Assembly: GCF_026011715.1 (NCBI RefSeq)
Contig: NZ_BRVM01000001.1
Span: 464,907-528,906 of the forward strand
Direction of reading: 5' to 3'
Length of the DNA stretch: 64,000 nucleotides
Source of the DNA: Cytobacillus sp. NCCP-133
Lineage (GTDB): Bacteria; Bacillota; Bacilli; Bacillales; Cytobacillaceae
This document shows positions 8,937-18,146 of this stretch, in pieces (the stretch's first letter is position 1; every line of letters begins with the position of its first letter). The notes under the pieces were generated by a model. That model was not told the origin of the DNA. It saw nothing but the letters and a program-made list of their open reading frames with translations, and made no database searches. The position numbers were made by a program, and so were the translations under genes.

Positions 8937-9815
8937 TCAGTCCTGAAGTACCTTTTTGTCTTTTTGATTAAGCTGGAAATATGGATAACTCCCCAGGATT
9001 TTAACACCGCAACCAAGTGCTTCCAATTCAGCTACTGCCCCGGGAATCAGCACATCATCCAACTTCATGTCTACATCAATTATAAAAAAGTAATTCCCCA
9101 GCCCAGTCTTCATCGGCCTTGACTCAATTTTAGTCAAGTTAAGTTTTCTCCAGGCAAACGCTGAAAGCACTTGATGGAGAGCTCCTGCCCTGTCAGCCGG
9201 CAAGGTAACCATTACAGTTGATTTATGCCCGGAAAACTCTTCACGGCCTTCATGGATTAACACTTTCTTTTGAGAAAGAACAATGAATTTCGTGTGGTTA
9301 AAATCAAAGTCGTGGACATCCTGTTTGGCAATGGCCAATCCATAAACTTCCGCCGCTAATTCATTTGCGATGGCTCCTGCCCTTTTCCCAGGATTTTCTC
9401 TTACATATTGGGCTGCTGCAGCCGTAGAAGTGGTACTTTCACATGGAATTCCTTTGAGCTCTTTATGCAAAAATTTATGGCATTGTGCGATAGCATGGGA
9501 ATGACTGTAGACTACATCTGTTTCAGCCCATTTTCCCAAGTTATCCGGATGGACCATGAAATGCTGGCGTATAGGAGCTGTTAATTCCCCGACAATCGGC
9601 AAATCTACCTCATGGATTAGATAATCAAGCGTAATATTCACTGAACCTTCCAATGCATTTTCAAGAGGAACTACCGCCAGGTCTATTTCATTATCAATTA
9701 AAGCATCAAAGCAGTCAGGTATTGTCGGGTAGGGAACTGCTGACTCTTTTGGAAATAAACTCCTTGCCGCTATATCTGTAAATGTGGCCTTAGGGCCCAG
9801 GAATCCTATTTTCAC
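8937..9815 (-). CDS. pheA: prephenate dehydratase PheA
   Basis: 292 residues from a GTG at 9815 (GGAAGGAAG site; homologues start KVGYLGP-like here, and the 19-codon upstream extension is not conserved). It converts prephenate to phenylpyruvate in phenylalanine synthesis. The catalytic domain spans about 1-180 (GFLGPKATFTD, FVVPLENALEGSV-like segment, TKFIVLS). The C-terminal ACT domain spans about 198-280, with the ESRP phenylalanine-sensing motif, so end-product inhibition is expected. It lies downstream of pheB with its own space and terminator. Confidence 0.95.
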   Translation of the reverse strand: MKIGFLGPKATFTDIAARSLFPKESAVPYPTIPDCFDALIDNEIDLAVVPLENALEGSVNITLDYLIHEVDLPIVGELTAPIRQHFMVHPDNLGKWAETDVVYSHSHAIAQCHKFLHKELKGIPCESTTSTAAAAQYVRENPGKRAGAIANELAAEVYGLAIAKQDVHDFDFNHTKFIVLSQKKVLIHEGREEFSGHKSTVMVTLPADRAGALHQVLSAFAWRKLNLTKIESRPMKTGLGNYFFIIDVDMKLDDVLIPGAVAELEALGCGVKILGSYPYFQLNQKDKKVLQD

Positions 9816-9988
9816 GGTATCTTCCTTCCTTTCTTCAGAGTTGTTTGAAAACTTTTCTTTATACTTTATCACTTTAACAGATGTATGTAAATTCTCAATT
9901 GGAAATATTTAAATAATTATGCCCCGGAACGCTGTGTGAACACTTTATTTTTCCTTAATAAAGACTGCTCCATTTTCTAAACAATGGC

Positions 9989-10015
9989 AAAAAAAAGCGC
10001 CGGATACCGGAGCGC
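9989..10015 (-). terminator. terminator after pheB
   Basis: On the minus strand GCGCTCCGG-TAT-CCGGCGC is followed by eight U residues, just after the pheB stop. Confidence 0.8.
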
Positions 10016-10021
10016 AATTTC

Positions 10022-10477
10022 TTACGCACCTGTTCCCAGCACCTCTACTTTTTCTACAAATTCCAGTTTGCGGAGCCTGGCCAAAAGCTCATCCATTTCG
10101 ATTCCCATTTCTGTAACATTCAAGGAGAGCGTGACATTTGCTCTCCCTTGAAGAGGAATCGTCTGGTGAATCGTGAGTACATTGCATCCAGAAGAAGCTA
10201 CAACACCCAGCAGATGTGACAATGTCCCCGATCTGTCTTCCAAATGGAAGAATAGCGTGATAAGCCGTTCTTTTACCACGGTGTGAAAAGGAAACACAGT
10301 GTCCCTGTATTTATAAAAAGCACTGCGGCTTAAATCGACTTTTTGTACAGCATCCCAAACTGATTCCGCTTTTCCCCGTTCGATCATTTCCTTCGCATCC
10401 AATGTTTTTTTCATTGCTTCAGGCAAAACATCTTCGCGAACTAAATAAAATTTTTTATCGAATCTATCTTTTCTCAT
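10022..10477 (-). CDS. pheB: ACT-domain protein PheB
   Basis: 151 residues, ATG at 10477 after GGGGTGGAG. The first 60 residues form a small helical region ([26 protein letters not shown]) that could bind DNA. The remainder (about 70-148) is an ACT domain of the amino-acid-sensing type. Named PheB from its constant position before pheA, but no enzymatic role is established. It follows obg by 25 bp and is probably co-transcribed with it. Confidence 0.9.
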   Translation of the reverse strand: MRKDRFDKKFYLVREDVLPEAMKKTLDAKEMIERGKAESVWDAVQKVDLSRSAFYKYRDTVFPFHTVVKERLITLFFHLEDRSGTLSHLLGVVASSGCNVLTIHQTIPLQGRANVTLSLNVTEMGIEMDELLARLRKLEFVEKVEVLGTGA

Positions 10478-10502
10478 TTCTCCACCCCGTCAATCGAGAA
10501 GG

Positions 10503-11798
10503 TTAGTCAATAAACTCGAATTCGTAATCAAGAAGCTTAACGATGTCGCCGTCTTTGGCTCCTTTTTCGCGAAGAGCATCATCCACACCCATGCCGCGCA
10601 GCTGCCTTGCAAACCTGCGGACAGATTCGTCCCTTGAGAAATCCGTCATCTTAAAGAGCTTCTCAATTGCATCTCCGGATACGACAAACACGCCAGCCGG
10701 ATCCCTTGTAATAACAAACTCTGTCTGATCGGCTTCATGTTTGTAAAGTACGCGATGGACTCCGGTTTCTTCTCCCTCTTCTTCATGTGCAAGAGGAAAT
10801 TCAGGTGTTACTTCGATTTTATCAGCGATTGCAAATAATAAGTCCCTGAGTCCCTGGCGCGTAACAGCTGAGATAGGGAAAATTGGGTAATCCTCTTCTA
10901 ATCGCTCTTTAAACTTTTTAAAGTTTTCTTCGGATTCGGGCATATCCATTTTATTAGCAACAATAATTTGCGGTCTTTCCGTTAATCGCAGATTGTATTC
11001 TTTCAGTTCGTTATTGATGGTTAAATAATCTTCATAAGGATCTTTTCCCTCTACTGCCGCCATATCAATAACATGAACTATGACCCTTGTCCGCTCAATA
11101 TGCCTTAAAAATTGATGGCCAAGGCCTACTCCTGAATGGGCACCTTCGATTAACCCCGGCAAATCTGCCATAACAAAGCTACGCCCGTCTTCTGTTTCGA
11201 CCATACCCAAATTAGGTACAATGGTTGTAAAATGATACTCGGCAATTTTTGGCCTTGCAGAGGATACAACAGATAAAAGCGTAGATTTTCCTACACTTGG
11301 GAAACCGACCAAACCTGCATCTGCAAGAAGCTTTAATTCAAGAACGACATCCCTTTCCTGCCCAGGCTCACCATGCTCTGACAATTCTGGCGCTGGATTC
11401 GCAGGTGTTGCAAAGCGGGTGTTTCCTCTGCCGCCCCGTCCGCCTCTTGCAATAACGGCTCTTTGGCCATGTTCCGTTAAGTCTGCTATAACTTCGCCTG
11501 TTTCTGCATCCGTTACAACTGTGCCAGGCGGGACTTTTACAATCATATCTTTAGAATTTCTGCCATGCATGTTTTTGGACATGCCGTGTTCACCGCGTGG
11601 CGCTTTAAAATGGCGCTGATAACGGAAATCCATTAACGTACGCAAACCCTCATTCACTTCAAAAACAACATCGGCGCCTTTACCGCCGTCTCCGCCGGCA
11701 GGGCCGCCATTCGGCACATATTTTTCACGGCGGAAAGCAACCATTCCATTGCCCCCGTCGCCGCCTTTTACATAAACTTTGACTTGATCGACAAACAT
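10503..11798 (-). CDS. obg: Obg (CgtA) ribosome-associated GTPase
   Basis: 431 residues from ATG 11798 with a GGGAGG site; an upstream in-frame extension lacks support. Domains: glycine-rich OBG fold (1-158, [17 protein letters not shown]), G domain (about 160-330; G1 [10 protein letters not shown]3 DLPG, G4 NKMD) and a C-terminal OCT domain (about 350-428). Essential GTPase of late 50S assembly and, in B. subtilis, of the stress response and sporulation initiation. Follows spo0B as in B. subtilis, with a 143-bp spacer in which nothing else was recognised. Confidence 0.97.
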   Translation of the reverse strand: MFVDQVKVYVKGGDGGNGMVAFRREKYVPNGGPAGGDGGKGADVVFEVNEGLRTLMDFRYQRHFKAPRGEHGMSKNMHGRNSKDMIVKVPPGTVVTDAETGEVIADLTEHGQRAVIARGGRGGRGNTRFATPANPAPELSEHGEPGQERDVVLELKLLADAGLVGFPSVGKSTLLSVVSSARPKIAEYHFTTIVPNLGMVETEDGRSFVMADLPGLIEGAHSGVGLGHQFLRHIERTRVIVHVIDMAAVEGKDPYEDYLTINNELKEYNLRLTERPQIIVANKMDMPESEENFKKFKERLEEDYPIFPISAVTRQGLRDLLFAIADKIEVTPEFPLAHEEEGEETGVHRVLYKHEADQTEFVITRDPAGVFVVSGDAIEKLFKMTDFSRDESVRRFARQLRGMGVDDALREKGAKDGDIVKLLDYEFEFID

Positions 11799-11941
11799 TA
11801 TTTTATTCCTCCCGTCTGCAGTATGTCCCTTTTGTCCGCCTTTCAGCCAAACAGCCGGCACTGACTGGATCCACTCCTTTATGTAAGGATTACCCCAAAA
11901 CCTGCAGAGTTTCACAATTAGTATTACTATTTACGACGGAA

Positions 11942-12493
11942 TCACTCTCTGCCATTTGAATAAAATGGCATAAAAAGCTCCAGCGCAAGCTCCTGTTCAG
12001 CTAGTTCCTGAACAGCAACGCATATGTCAGCGTATTCTTTGTTTAAGAATTTTTCCATTCTGTCCATATCTGTTATTATTCCGCTAAAATCAAAAAAGAA
12101 ACGAGCCCCTTCTTTTTCCTGACTAATTGAAACGGATAAATGATTTTCATGGTAAGTCTTTGCCGCTGAATCCAAACAGGCAAAAAAAGAGCCTGTCCAC
12201 TTAGAAAGGATGCGATCATCCAATCGTCCTGCCATTGCATCATCAAGCACTTCATATTCAAGTTGAAAGGAATGGTTTTCCCAATTATATGTGAATAAAA
12301 GTGAGGCAAACTCAGGAAGGTTTAAATTCGTAAGCTTTGCTTCCTGCTGTGCTTCCACCACAATTTCGTCTATAATTTCCTTTGCCCTGTCAACCTTGTT
12401 AAGGGAAAGGTTACCTTTAATTAATTGTATTTTATTTAGCCAGTCATGCCGGGCATGACGCAGCACCTCAATCATATTCCAGTCTTTTTCCAT
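11942..12493 (-). CDS. spo0B: Spo0B sporulation phosphotransferase
   Basis: 183 residues, ATG at 12493 after AGGAG. It relays phosphate from Spo0F to Spo0A in the sporulation phosphorelay. The phosphorylated histidine is recognisable in an H-box-like helix (RHARHDWLNKIQLIKGN, His16). The C-terminal part resembles a degenerate histidine-kinase ATP domain. The family is poorly conserved in sequence, but position between rpmA and obg is diagnostic. The rpmA terminator precedes it, so it probably has its own promoter. Confidence 0.93.
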   Translation of the reverse strand: MEKDWNMIEVLRHARHDWLNKIQLIKGNLSLNKVDRAKEIIDEIVVEAQQEAKLTNLNLPEFASLLFTYNWENHSFQLEYEVLDDAMAGRLDDRILSKWTGSFFACLDSAAKTYHENHLSVSISQEKEGARFFFDFSGIITDMDRMEKFLNKEYADICVAVQELAEQELALELFMPFYSNGRE

Positions 12494-12705
12494 ATATGCA
12501 CTCCTGTAGGATTATTAAGGTGTCAGAAGACTGTGCTTGCTGTAAGTATATCAAAAAAACAAATGTCCGTAAGCAATTTTATGCTAAATAAGAAAATATT
12601 GCTTTTTGTATAGACTCTGTTAAATTAACCAGCAATTGAATTAACAATCAAAAAAGAGATTTAACACAGCTTAAAAATCAGAAGTGCATTATTAAAGTTT
12701 TTAGT

Positions 12706-12742
12706 CAAAAAGAAAACCCTAACCTTATGGGCTAGGGTTTTC
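12706..12742 (-). terminator. terminator after rpmA
   Basis: Minus strand AAAACCCTA...TAGGGTTTT followed by CTTTTT; nine-base perfect stem. Confidence 0.85.
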
Positions 12743-12752
12743 TCTAGTAGGC

Positions 12753-13046
12753 TTACGCCTCTTGAGCTGCAGGATATACGCTCACTTGTTTGCGGTCACG
12801 TCCAAGACGCTCGAACTTAACAACACCGTCTACTTTCGCGAATAGCGTGTCATCGCCGCCTTTACCCACGTTTACACCTGGGTAGATCTTAGTACCGCGC
12901 TGACGGTACAGGATAGAGCCGCCAGTTACGAATTGTCCGTCTGCACGCTTAGCGCCAAGACGCTTAGAGATTGAATCACGGCCGTTCTTTGTAGAACCTA
13001 CTCCCTTTTTAGAAGCGAACAACTGAAGATCTAATTTTAATAGCAT
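12753..13046 (-). CDS. rpmA: 50S ribosomal protein L27 with cleavable leader
   Basis: 97 residues. It begins with the Firmicute-type extension [15 protein letters not shown]. In Bacillota this is removed by the Prp protease at the F/A junction to expose the residues that reach the peptidyl-transferase centre. The prp gene is immediately upstream (stop at 13047), so substrate and protease are in one operon. The conserved L27 core is [32 protein letters not shown] (described by position, residues 42-69). Confidence 0.97.
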   Translation of the reverse strand: MLLKLDLQLFASKKGVGSTKNGRDSISKRLGAKRADGQFVTGGSILYRQRGTKIYPGVNVGKGGDDTLFAKVDGVVKFERLGRDRKQVSVYPAAQEA

Positions 13047-13385
13047 TTATTCCACCTCCTGTTTTTTGAAGGTAATCTTTATATACTTTCCGTAGTCTTC
13101 TTCAATCGTCTGCAATGAAACAACCATGCCTTCAAGAAGAAGCTGCACCTTCTCATTTATGTCATCCTCAAGATCTGGAAGAACACAGCGGAGAAATCCA
13201 TCATCATGGCCAATCTCTGGTGTCACACCTGTTAAGGCATGAACAGCATTGATTGCGCCGATGGTTACTGCAGATACGCCTGCACAGACGATATCTTTGC
13301 CCCTATTTGCAAAAAATGCATGACCGCTTATTTCAAACGAATGAATTTCATCGGAGTCCTTACGATTAATCGTTACCTCAATCAT
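13047..13385 (-). CDS. prp: Prp (YsxB), cysteine protease for ribosomal protein L27
   Basis: 112 residues. Catalytic pair visible: His22 in EISGHAFFANRG and Cys34 in DIVCAGVSAVT. It cleaves the N-terminal leader of L27. Sits between rplU and rpmA with a 13-bp gap to rplU and none to rpmA, as in nearly all Bacillota. Confidence 0.95.
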   Translation of the reverse strand: MIEVTINRKDSDEIHSFEISGHAFFANRGKDIVCAGVSAVTIGAINAVHALTGVTPEIGHDDGFLRCVLPDLEDDINEKVQLLLEGMVVSLQTIEEDYGKYIKITFKKQEVE

Positions 13386-13398
13386 CTATATCGCCTTA

Positions 13399-13707
13399 TT
13401 AAGCGTTGATTTTTTCAATCATAACTTTAGTGTATGGCTGACGATGACCTTGCTTCTTGCGGTAGTTTTTCTTCGCTTTGTACTTGAATACAGTGATTTT
13501 CTTTTGACGGCCTTGTTTTTCAACTTTAGCTGTAACAGTAGCACCTTCAACTACAGGGCTTCCTACTTTTACATTATCTCCGCCAACGAAAAGAACTTTT
13601 TCAAAAGTAACTGTTTCGCCTGCTTCTGCGTTAAGCTTTTCGATGTAGATAGCTTGACCCTCTTCTACACGTAATTGCTTTCCGCCAGTTTCAATAATCG
13701 CGTACAT
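13399..13707 (-). CDS. rplU: 50S ribosomal protein L21
   Basis: 102 residues from ATG 13707 with AGAGGAGG at a good distance. A GTG three codons upstream lies directly on the ribosome site and is rejected. Sequence [11 protein letters not shown] and the basic C-terminus ([17 protein letters not shown]) are typical. First gene of rplU-prp-rpmA, preceded by an L21-type leader. Confidence 0.97.
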   Translation of the reverse strand: MYAIIETGGKQLRVEEGQAIYIEKLNAEAGETVTFEKVLFVGGDNVKVGSPVVEGATVTAKVEKQGRQKKITVFKYKAKKNYRKKQGHRQPYTKVMIEKINA

Positions 13708-13890
13708 GAACTGCACCTCCTCTTAGACTAAGACTCGCCATCCCAGGCGCCGAAACGAAAAGCGGAAAGTGCCCGCTTATCGGCGACAAGCTTAAGACCT
13801 TGAGCCGATGGCACTCGCAGCTAGTCATAACCGCTCGAGCTTTCAAACCTGTTCTGTGCGGTTGTAGCACGGGTGCGCTACAAACATAAC
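13708..13890 (-). ncRNA. L21 leader RNA (autoregulatory 5' UTR of rplU)
   Basis: The transcript starting near 13890 has a long structured leader. It contains GCGCACCCGTGCTACAACCG followed by CACAGAACAGGTTTG, which matches my memory of the Bacillales L21_leader motif. Such leaders are thought to bind L21 and feed back on the operon. The distal half (13756-13826) resembles the genome's family B repeat. A covariance search would settle its limits. Confidence 0.7.
13756..13826 (-). repeat. family B-like segment inside the L21 leader
   Basis: Minus strand reads GACTAGCTGCGAGTGCC, then TTAAGCTTGTCGCCGATAAG, then GGGCACTTTCCGCTTTTC. These blocks have the same order and orientation as the borders and centre of repeat B at 62687-62800 (GTCTAGCTCC / TTATGCTTGTCGG / GCTTCGCTTTT). 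Either a repeat inserted into the leader or the repeats share an origin with it. Confidence 0.4.
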
Positions 13891-13896
13891 ATGAAA

Positions 13897-13926
13897 ATAC
13901 TATCATATAATGAATCATCATGTCAA
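13897..13926 (-). promoter_or_regulatory. sigma-A promoter of rplU-prp-rpmA
   Basis: Minus strand TTGACA (13921-13926), 18 bp, TAGTAT (13897-13902). Start predicted near 13890, giving a leader of about 180 nt. Confidence 0.65.
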
Positions 13927-14049
13927 TAAACAATTATATGATTCTCTTGTTCGGCACCTAAAAGTATTAGCGTGCTTAAACAATTATAAAGCCAATGCCA
14001 TTCTTTGCAAAGTGGCAAAATCAAGCACCCAAATGAGGCGGGAGATTGT

Positions 14050-15522
14050 TCATCCCCTGCCTGCTTTTGCCTTTAAATCTTTTGCTTGGCCAAGCTGCCT
14101 GATTTCATAAAACGGCTTGCAATCCTCTCTAAAAGTGAAGATCACTTTCATGCCGATGCTATCTTCTATTCTTTTTTTATGAATGCTATTTTCACCAGAA
14201 AAGACCTCTCCTACCTCTTTACTGGCCTCCACCCAAACGGCTTCATGTTCCCGGCCCCTAAGCTCCCATAACTCTCTTTCCATCCTGAATGCGATTGTTT
14301 CAGCACTTAAGACCCATCCTGCACCTTCACATACCTGGCATCTTTTGGTAAGCGACTCCGTAATGGCAGGCTTCGTTTTTTTTCGCGTCAGCTGAAGAAT
14401 TCCAAGAGGGGTGAATCCAATCAGGTTCGTTCGCCTTTCATCTTTTTTCAAAGCTGACTCCATTTTTGAAAGGATCTGTTTTCGGTCACCTTCTTCTTTC
14501 ATATCAATAAAGTCTATTAAAATCATGCCGCCAATATCCCTTAGGCGAATTTGCCTGGCGGCTTCTTCAGCCGCCCATTCATTCGTCTTCAAAACAGTCT
14601 CCCGGCGGTCGTGCTTGCCGGTATACTTTCCGGTATTCACATCAATAACCGTCAAAGCTTCTGCTTCATCAAAAATTAGATAAGCCCCGTTTTCAATCCA
14701 GACAATGCGCTTTAGTGCTTTCTCAATTTCAGCTTCAATTTTATGGGCAGCAAAAATATTTTCCTTGCCATTATACAAGTGAATCGGAATAGAACTTTTT
14801 TGCTGCAGCATTCTTTTTACATTCAAATCGTCTACAATGACTTCGCCTGCTGCCATTTTCTTCATTTCCTCCAGGATATCCTCCACAAAGGAATCTGCTT
14901 CAAATACCTTACCTGGCTTTTTTAAAGCCTTAGCAGACCTTAATAGACTATTGTAATCATGCCTTAACTTGTCGAGCTCTTCCCTTATTTCATGTTCTTG
15001 CTTATTTTCACAGGAAGTTCTAAAAATCAGACCTTCTCTCTCTTCTTTTATAAGGTAGCCTAACTGGCGCCATTTTTCTCTAGCAGCAGGATGATCAATT
15101 TTTTTTGAGACTGCAACATATCGGCCTTCAGGCAAATAAATAATGGAATCCCCCGGAAACTCAATCAATCCAGAAAGTCTTGGGCCCTTTGTTCCCGTCG
15201 CCTCCTTCTCGACTTGAACTAGAATCTTTTCTCCCTGGTGCACGTAAGAAGAAATGCTCCGTTTGTCCTTAAACTGCCTTTCTTCGCCGGAACCTGCATA
15301 TGAAGCCAATTTATCACGATGAAGAAACCCGCTTTGTTCTTCTCCGATTTCCACAAATGCTGCGTTCAGTCCAGGCATAACTTTGGCAACTGTTCCTAAA
15401 TAGATATTTCCAACAGTCGACTGCTGTTTTGGCTGATCGATGAATAGCTTCTCGACTTTGCCATTAATTATGCAAGCAGCTCTCCGTTCTCTTGATACAT
15501 AATTCACAACTAGCCTATCCAA
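14050..15522 (-). CDS. rng: ribonuclease E/G family protein
   Basis: 490 residues, shorter than E. coli RNase E and the size of RNase G. N-terminal S1-like RNA-binding region (about 35-115, NIYLGTVAKVMPGLNAAFVEIG). Catalytic metal aspartates are in VIDVNTGK and LIDFIDMK. A zinc-link-like CQVC follows at about residue 405. It should make 5'-end-dependent endonucleolytic cuts in mRNA and rRNA. B. subtilis has no RNase E/G, whereas some other Bacillaceae keep one at this place beside spoIVFB and rplU. It is transcribed on its own or after spoIVFB; no terminator is evident in between. Confidence 0.9.
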   Translation of the reverse strand: MDRLVVNYVSRERRAACIINGKVEKLFIDQPKQQSTVGNIYLGTVAKVMPGLNAAFVEIGEEQSGFLHRDKLASYAGSGEERQFKDKRSISSYVHQGEKILVQVEKEATGTKGPRLSGLIEFPGDSIIYLPEGRYVAVSKKIDHPAAREKWRQLGYLIKEEREGLIFRTSCENKQEHEIREELDKLRHDYNSLLRSAKALKKPGKVFEADSFVEDILEEMKKMAAGEVIVDDLNVKRMLQQKSSIPIHLYNGKENIFAAHKIEAEIEKALKRIVWIENGAYLIFDEAEALTVIDVNTGKYTGKHDRRETVLKTNEWAAEEAARQIRLRDIGGMILIDFIDMKEEGDRKQILSKMESALKKDERRTNLIGFTPLGILQLTRKKTKPAITESLTKRCQVCEGAGWVLSAETIAFRMERELWELRGREHEAVWVEASKEVGEVFSGENSIHKKRIEDSIGMKVIFTFREDCKPFYEIRQLGQAKDLKAKAGRG

Positions 15523-15580
15523 ATAATATTCCTCACTTTAATGCAGTATTGCAAGCTATGGCTATTTCGAGTGCTTGCTT

Positions 15581-16447
15581 TTAATAAACATACAGTAAAT
15601 CCCCGATTTTTGCTGTTAACACCTTCTCTGCAAAATAGGCGTGCAGCAGCTCATTTTCATCCAAAATCCCTTTTTCTTTCCCATCTTTTTCGATAATGAT
15701 GGGGTGCTTGCATCCACGCTGAAATCTTTCCAGAACATGAATAACCAACTCTTCTTCTTTGACAACCAGGGGCTTTAGCGTACGAAAATCACTGTTTTTC
15801 CCATAATATCTTTCAAGGAGAAAGCGGATAAAAACGTATCTGCTCTGCTTCCATTCATGATATAGCGAAAACAGCAAAAAAGCGAGAATCACCCATAGAT
15901 TCAGGTTAACAGGAGAAGTCAGCAATGTAAAAAGGATCATCCCAATAATGCCGGCAGCTGATATCAGAATAGTAATCCGGTGTGCCTCAGGAAATGACCG
16001 GGATAGGGACGTCCATAAAAAAACCAGCTTACCGCCATCCAAGGGCCAGACAGGAAGCAGATTAAAAATCAGAATCATTAAATTGAATTGTATAAATAAC
16101 TGAAAAATATGTTCGGGCAACCAGTTCAATTCTAAAAAAAGGAATGCCGCTCCCATCATCCAAATATGCTGAAGCGGTCCAGATATAATAACCATAATTT
16201 CTTCCTTAAGCGGCCGGTTTCCATGCTCATCCATTTCCGCAACACCGCCAAAAGGCAAAAGGGCGATTCTTTTAATTCTCCATGAAAAAAGAGCAGCGGC
16301 TGCTGCATGGCCCATCTCATGCACAAAGATGATCAGCATCAAAAGGCACACCTCAATAAAATGGGCTGTAATTACTGCCAGCCCAATCACAGCCCACAGC
16401 AAGGGATGAATATATATATTTTTTACCAAATCTGCCAGTTTACTCAA
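15581..16447 (-). CDS. spoIVFB: SpoIVFB, intramembrane pro-sigma-K protease
   Basis: 288 residues, equal to B. subtilis. Site-2-type metalloprotease with several membrane segments. Zinc motif HEMGH at about residues 43-47 in transmembrane helix 2, and the third ligand in LLPVWPLDGG (Asp at about 137). C-terminal CBS-like domain (about 195-285) senses ATP in the relative. It cleaves pro-sigma-K in the outer forespore membrane and is held inactive by SpoIVFA/BofA. Start overlaps the spoIVFA stop by 8 bp. Confidence 0.95.
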   Translation of the reverse strand: MSKLADLVKNIYIHPLLWAVIGLAVITAHFIEVCLLMLIIFVHEMGHAAAAALFSWRIKRIALLPFGGVAEMDEHGNRPLKEEIMVIISGPLQHIWMMGAAFLFLELNWLPEHIFQLFIQFNLMILIFNLLPVWPLDGGKLVFLWTSLSRSFPEAHRITILISAAGIIGMILFTLLTSPVNLNLWVILAFLLFSLYHEWKQSRYVFIRFLLERYYGKNSDFRTLKPLVVKEEELVIHVLERFQRGCKHPIIIEKDGKEKGILDENELLHAYFAEKVLTAKIGDLLYVY

Positions 16448-17216
16448 ATGGCATCACCTGAATCGGATCAATAAAGTCATCGCCTTTTTTAATCGCAAAA
16501 TAGAACGAACCTTTTTCTTCATCTTCTGTTTTCCCTGCAGTGCCAATCCCTGTTCCTTTATCGATATATTGATATAGATTCACATTAATATCAGCTAAAT
16601 TGCCATACCAGGATTCACTTTTATCGCCATGCTGAATAATAACTGTATTGCCAAACCCATCCTTCTTTCCAGCAAAGCGAACAAGACCTTCACTCATTGC
16701 TTCAACCGCTGATTCCTTTTCGGTTTCAATTGTAATTCTTTGTCCATTATCGTTAAAGTCTTCAAGAATTTTAGCAGAAGCAGGAAGGGCATAATCACTG
16801 TTTTCTGATAGATTCTGTGATTCTTTTTTTTCATCTGAGAAAGGAAGAAGTGCCAGCGGCTTTCCAAACTGTTCTTCATACCAGCCCGAAACAGCAGCAA
16901 ATTGAAAATCTTTTTCCATCGTCGCTTTTACAAAGTCCCTTGCTGGGTCTAGTTTCACCGCCTCATTTTTAAAAAGGATGGCTGCAAGCAAGAAAATGCA
17001 GGCAGAGGCAAGCATCTTGAACAGGAATAATTCTTTGCGGAATAAAGGGTAGTTCCCTTCATTCAATTTACTTTCGTAGGAAGGGAGCTTATTGAAGCCA
17101 TAACGCTCCTCATCCTCCGTCCATAGAATGTTTGATTCCGTGTTCCTGGACATTCTATCTTTTTCCTTTTTACGCCGTTCAATCCTCTTGCGTATCTCAT
17201 CCGCTCTTGAATTCAA
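16440..17216 (-). CDS. spoIVFA: SpoIVFA, inhibitor/scaffold of SpoIVFB
   Basis: 258 residues from a TTG at 17216 (GGTGGGGA site; the next residues NSRADEIRKR align with the B. subtilis start). One transmembrane segment at about residues 70-90, then a degenerate M23 (LytM) domain (about 150-258) without the full zinc set. It holds SpoIVFB and BofA in the outer forespore membrane until SpoIVB cleaves it. Followed with overlap by spoIVFB. Confidence 0.93.
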   Translation of the reverse strand: MNSRADEIRKRIERRKKEKDRMSRNTESNILWTEDEERYGFNKLPSYESKLNEGNYPLFRKELFLFKMLASACIFLLAAILFKNEAVKLDPARDFVKATMEKDFQFAAVSGWYEEQFGKPLALLPFSDEKKESQNLSENSDYALPASAKILEDFNDNGQRITIETEKESAVEAMSEGLVRFAGKKDGFGNTVIIQHGDKSESWYGNLADINVNLYQYIDKGTGIGTAGKTEDEEKGSFYFAIKKGDDFIDPIQVMPFE

Positions 17217-17254
17217 TAATATCCCCACCATTCTTAAGTAGCTCTATTTGTACA

Positions 17255-17284
17255 AGTTTATGAGTTGCCCAAATAGAGTATGAC
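17255..17284 (-). promoter_or_regulatory. sigma-E promoter of spoIVFA-spoIVFB
   Basis: Minus strand GTCATACT (17277-17284), 14 bp, CATAAACT (17255-17262). This fits the mother-cell sigma-E consensus (gTCATAnT, N13-15, CATACANT) and known sigma-E control of the B. subtilis operon. Confidence 0.6.
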
Positions 17285-17298
17285 ACTATGTGGCGGTC

Positions 17299-17330
17299 AA
17301 AAAAAATAAACCGGGGAAACTCCCCGGTTC
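17299..17330 (-). terminator. terminator after minD
   Basis: Minus strand AACCGGGGA-GTT-TCCCCGGTT followed by TATTTTTTTT. Confidence 0.9.
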
Positions 17331-17341
17331 TCATATCGAAT

Positions 17342-18145
17342 TTATTTAACACCAAAAAACTTTTTAATTTTTGAAAAGACACTTTTGTTCTCTTCCTCTA
17401 GCGGCTGTAGCGGCACCGATTCGCCTAGAATACGTCGGGCAATATTCCGGTAAGCCACCGACGCTTTGCTGTTAGGATTCAAAGCAATCGGCTCACCATG
17501 ATTGGAAGCCTTGATGACTTCATCATCATCTGCCACTATCCCAATTAGATCTATCGACAAATGGGCTGTGATTTCATCCACATCAAGCATATCGCCATTT
17601 TTCATCATATGGCTGCGTATCCTGTTAATGATCAGTTTGGGTGCCTCGACATTTTCCTCTTTTTCCAGCAAACCAATAATCCGGTCAGCATCCCGGACAG
17701 CCGAAACCTCCGGAGTCGTAACAACAAGTGCCTGATCGGCTCCAGCGACCGCATTCTTATAGCCCTGCTCAATTCCTGCCGGACAGTCGATTACAATATA
17801 ATCATAGTCCTGTTTCAGTTCATCGACGAGTTTTTTCATCTGATCAGGCTTTACAGCTGATTTATCACTTGTCTGAGCGGCTGGCAGCAAGTAAAGCAAG
17901 TCATCAAACCGCTTATCCTTAACAAGTGCCTGATGAATCTTGCAGCGTCCTTCTACTACATCAACAAGATCATAAATGATGCGGTTCTCCAGCCCCATCA
18001 CAACATCAAGGTTGCGCAGGCCAATATCTGTATCTACAAGGCAAACCCTTTTCCCATGCAGAGCAAGAGCAGTGCCTACATTTGCGGAGGTAGTCGTTTT
18101 TCCGACACCGCCTTTTCCGGACGTAATGACAATCGCTTCTCCCAT
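17342..18145 (-). CDS. minD: MinD septum-site ATPase
   Basis: 267 residues. Deviant Walker A KGGVGKTTT at residues 10-18, switch I DTDIGLRNLD, switch II DCPAG, and a C-terminal amphipathic membrane-targeting helix (SKIKKFFGVK). With MinC it blocks FtsZ assembly near poles and old septa. Starts 2 bp after the minC stop. Confidence 0.97.
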   Translation of the reverse strand: MGEAIVITSGKGGVGKTTTSANVGTALALHGKRVCLVDTDIGLRNLDVVMGLENRIIYDLVDVVEGRCKIHQALVKDKRFDDLLYLLPAAQTSDKSAVKPDQMKKLVDELKQDYDYIVIDCPAGIEQGYKNAVAGADQALVVTTPEVSAVRDADRIIGLLEKEENVEAPKLIINRIRSHMMKNGDMLDVDEITAHLSIDLIGIVADDDEVIKASNHGEPIALNPNSKASVAYRNIARRILGESVPLQPLEEENKSVFSKIKKFFGVK

Positions 18146-18146
18146 C

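Noticed and set aside
13756..13826. Calling the segment a certain repeat insertion
   Set aside because: It may be an original part of the L21 leader; without an alignment of other leaders the direction of origin cannot be decided.
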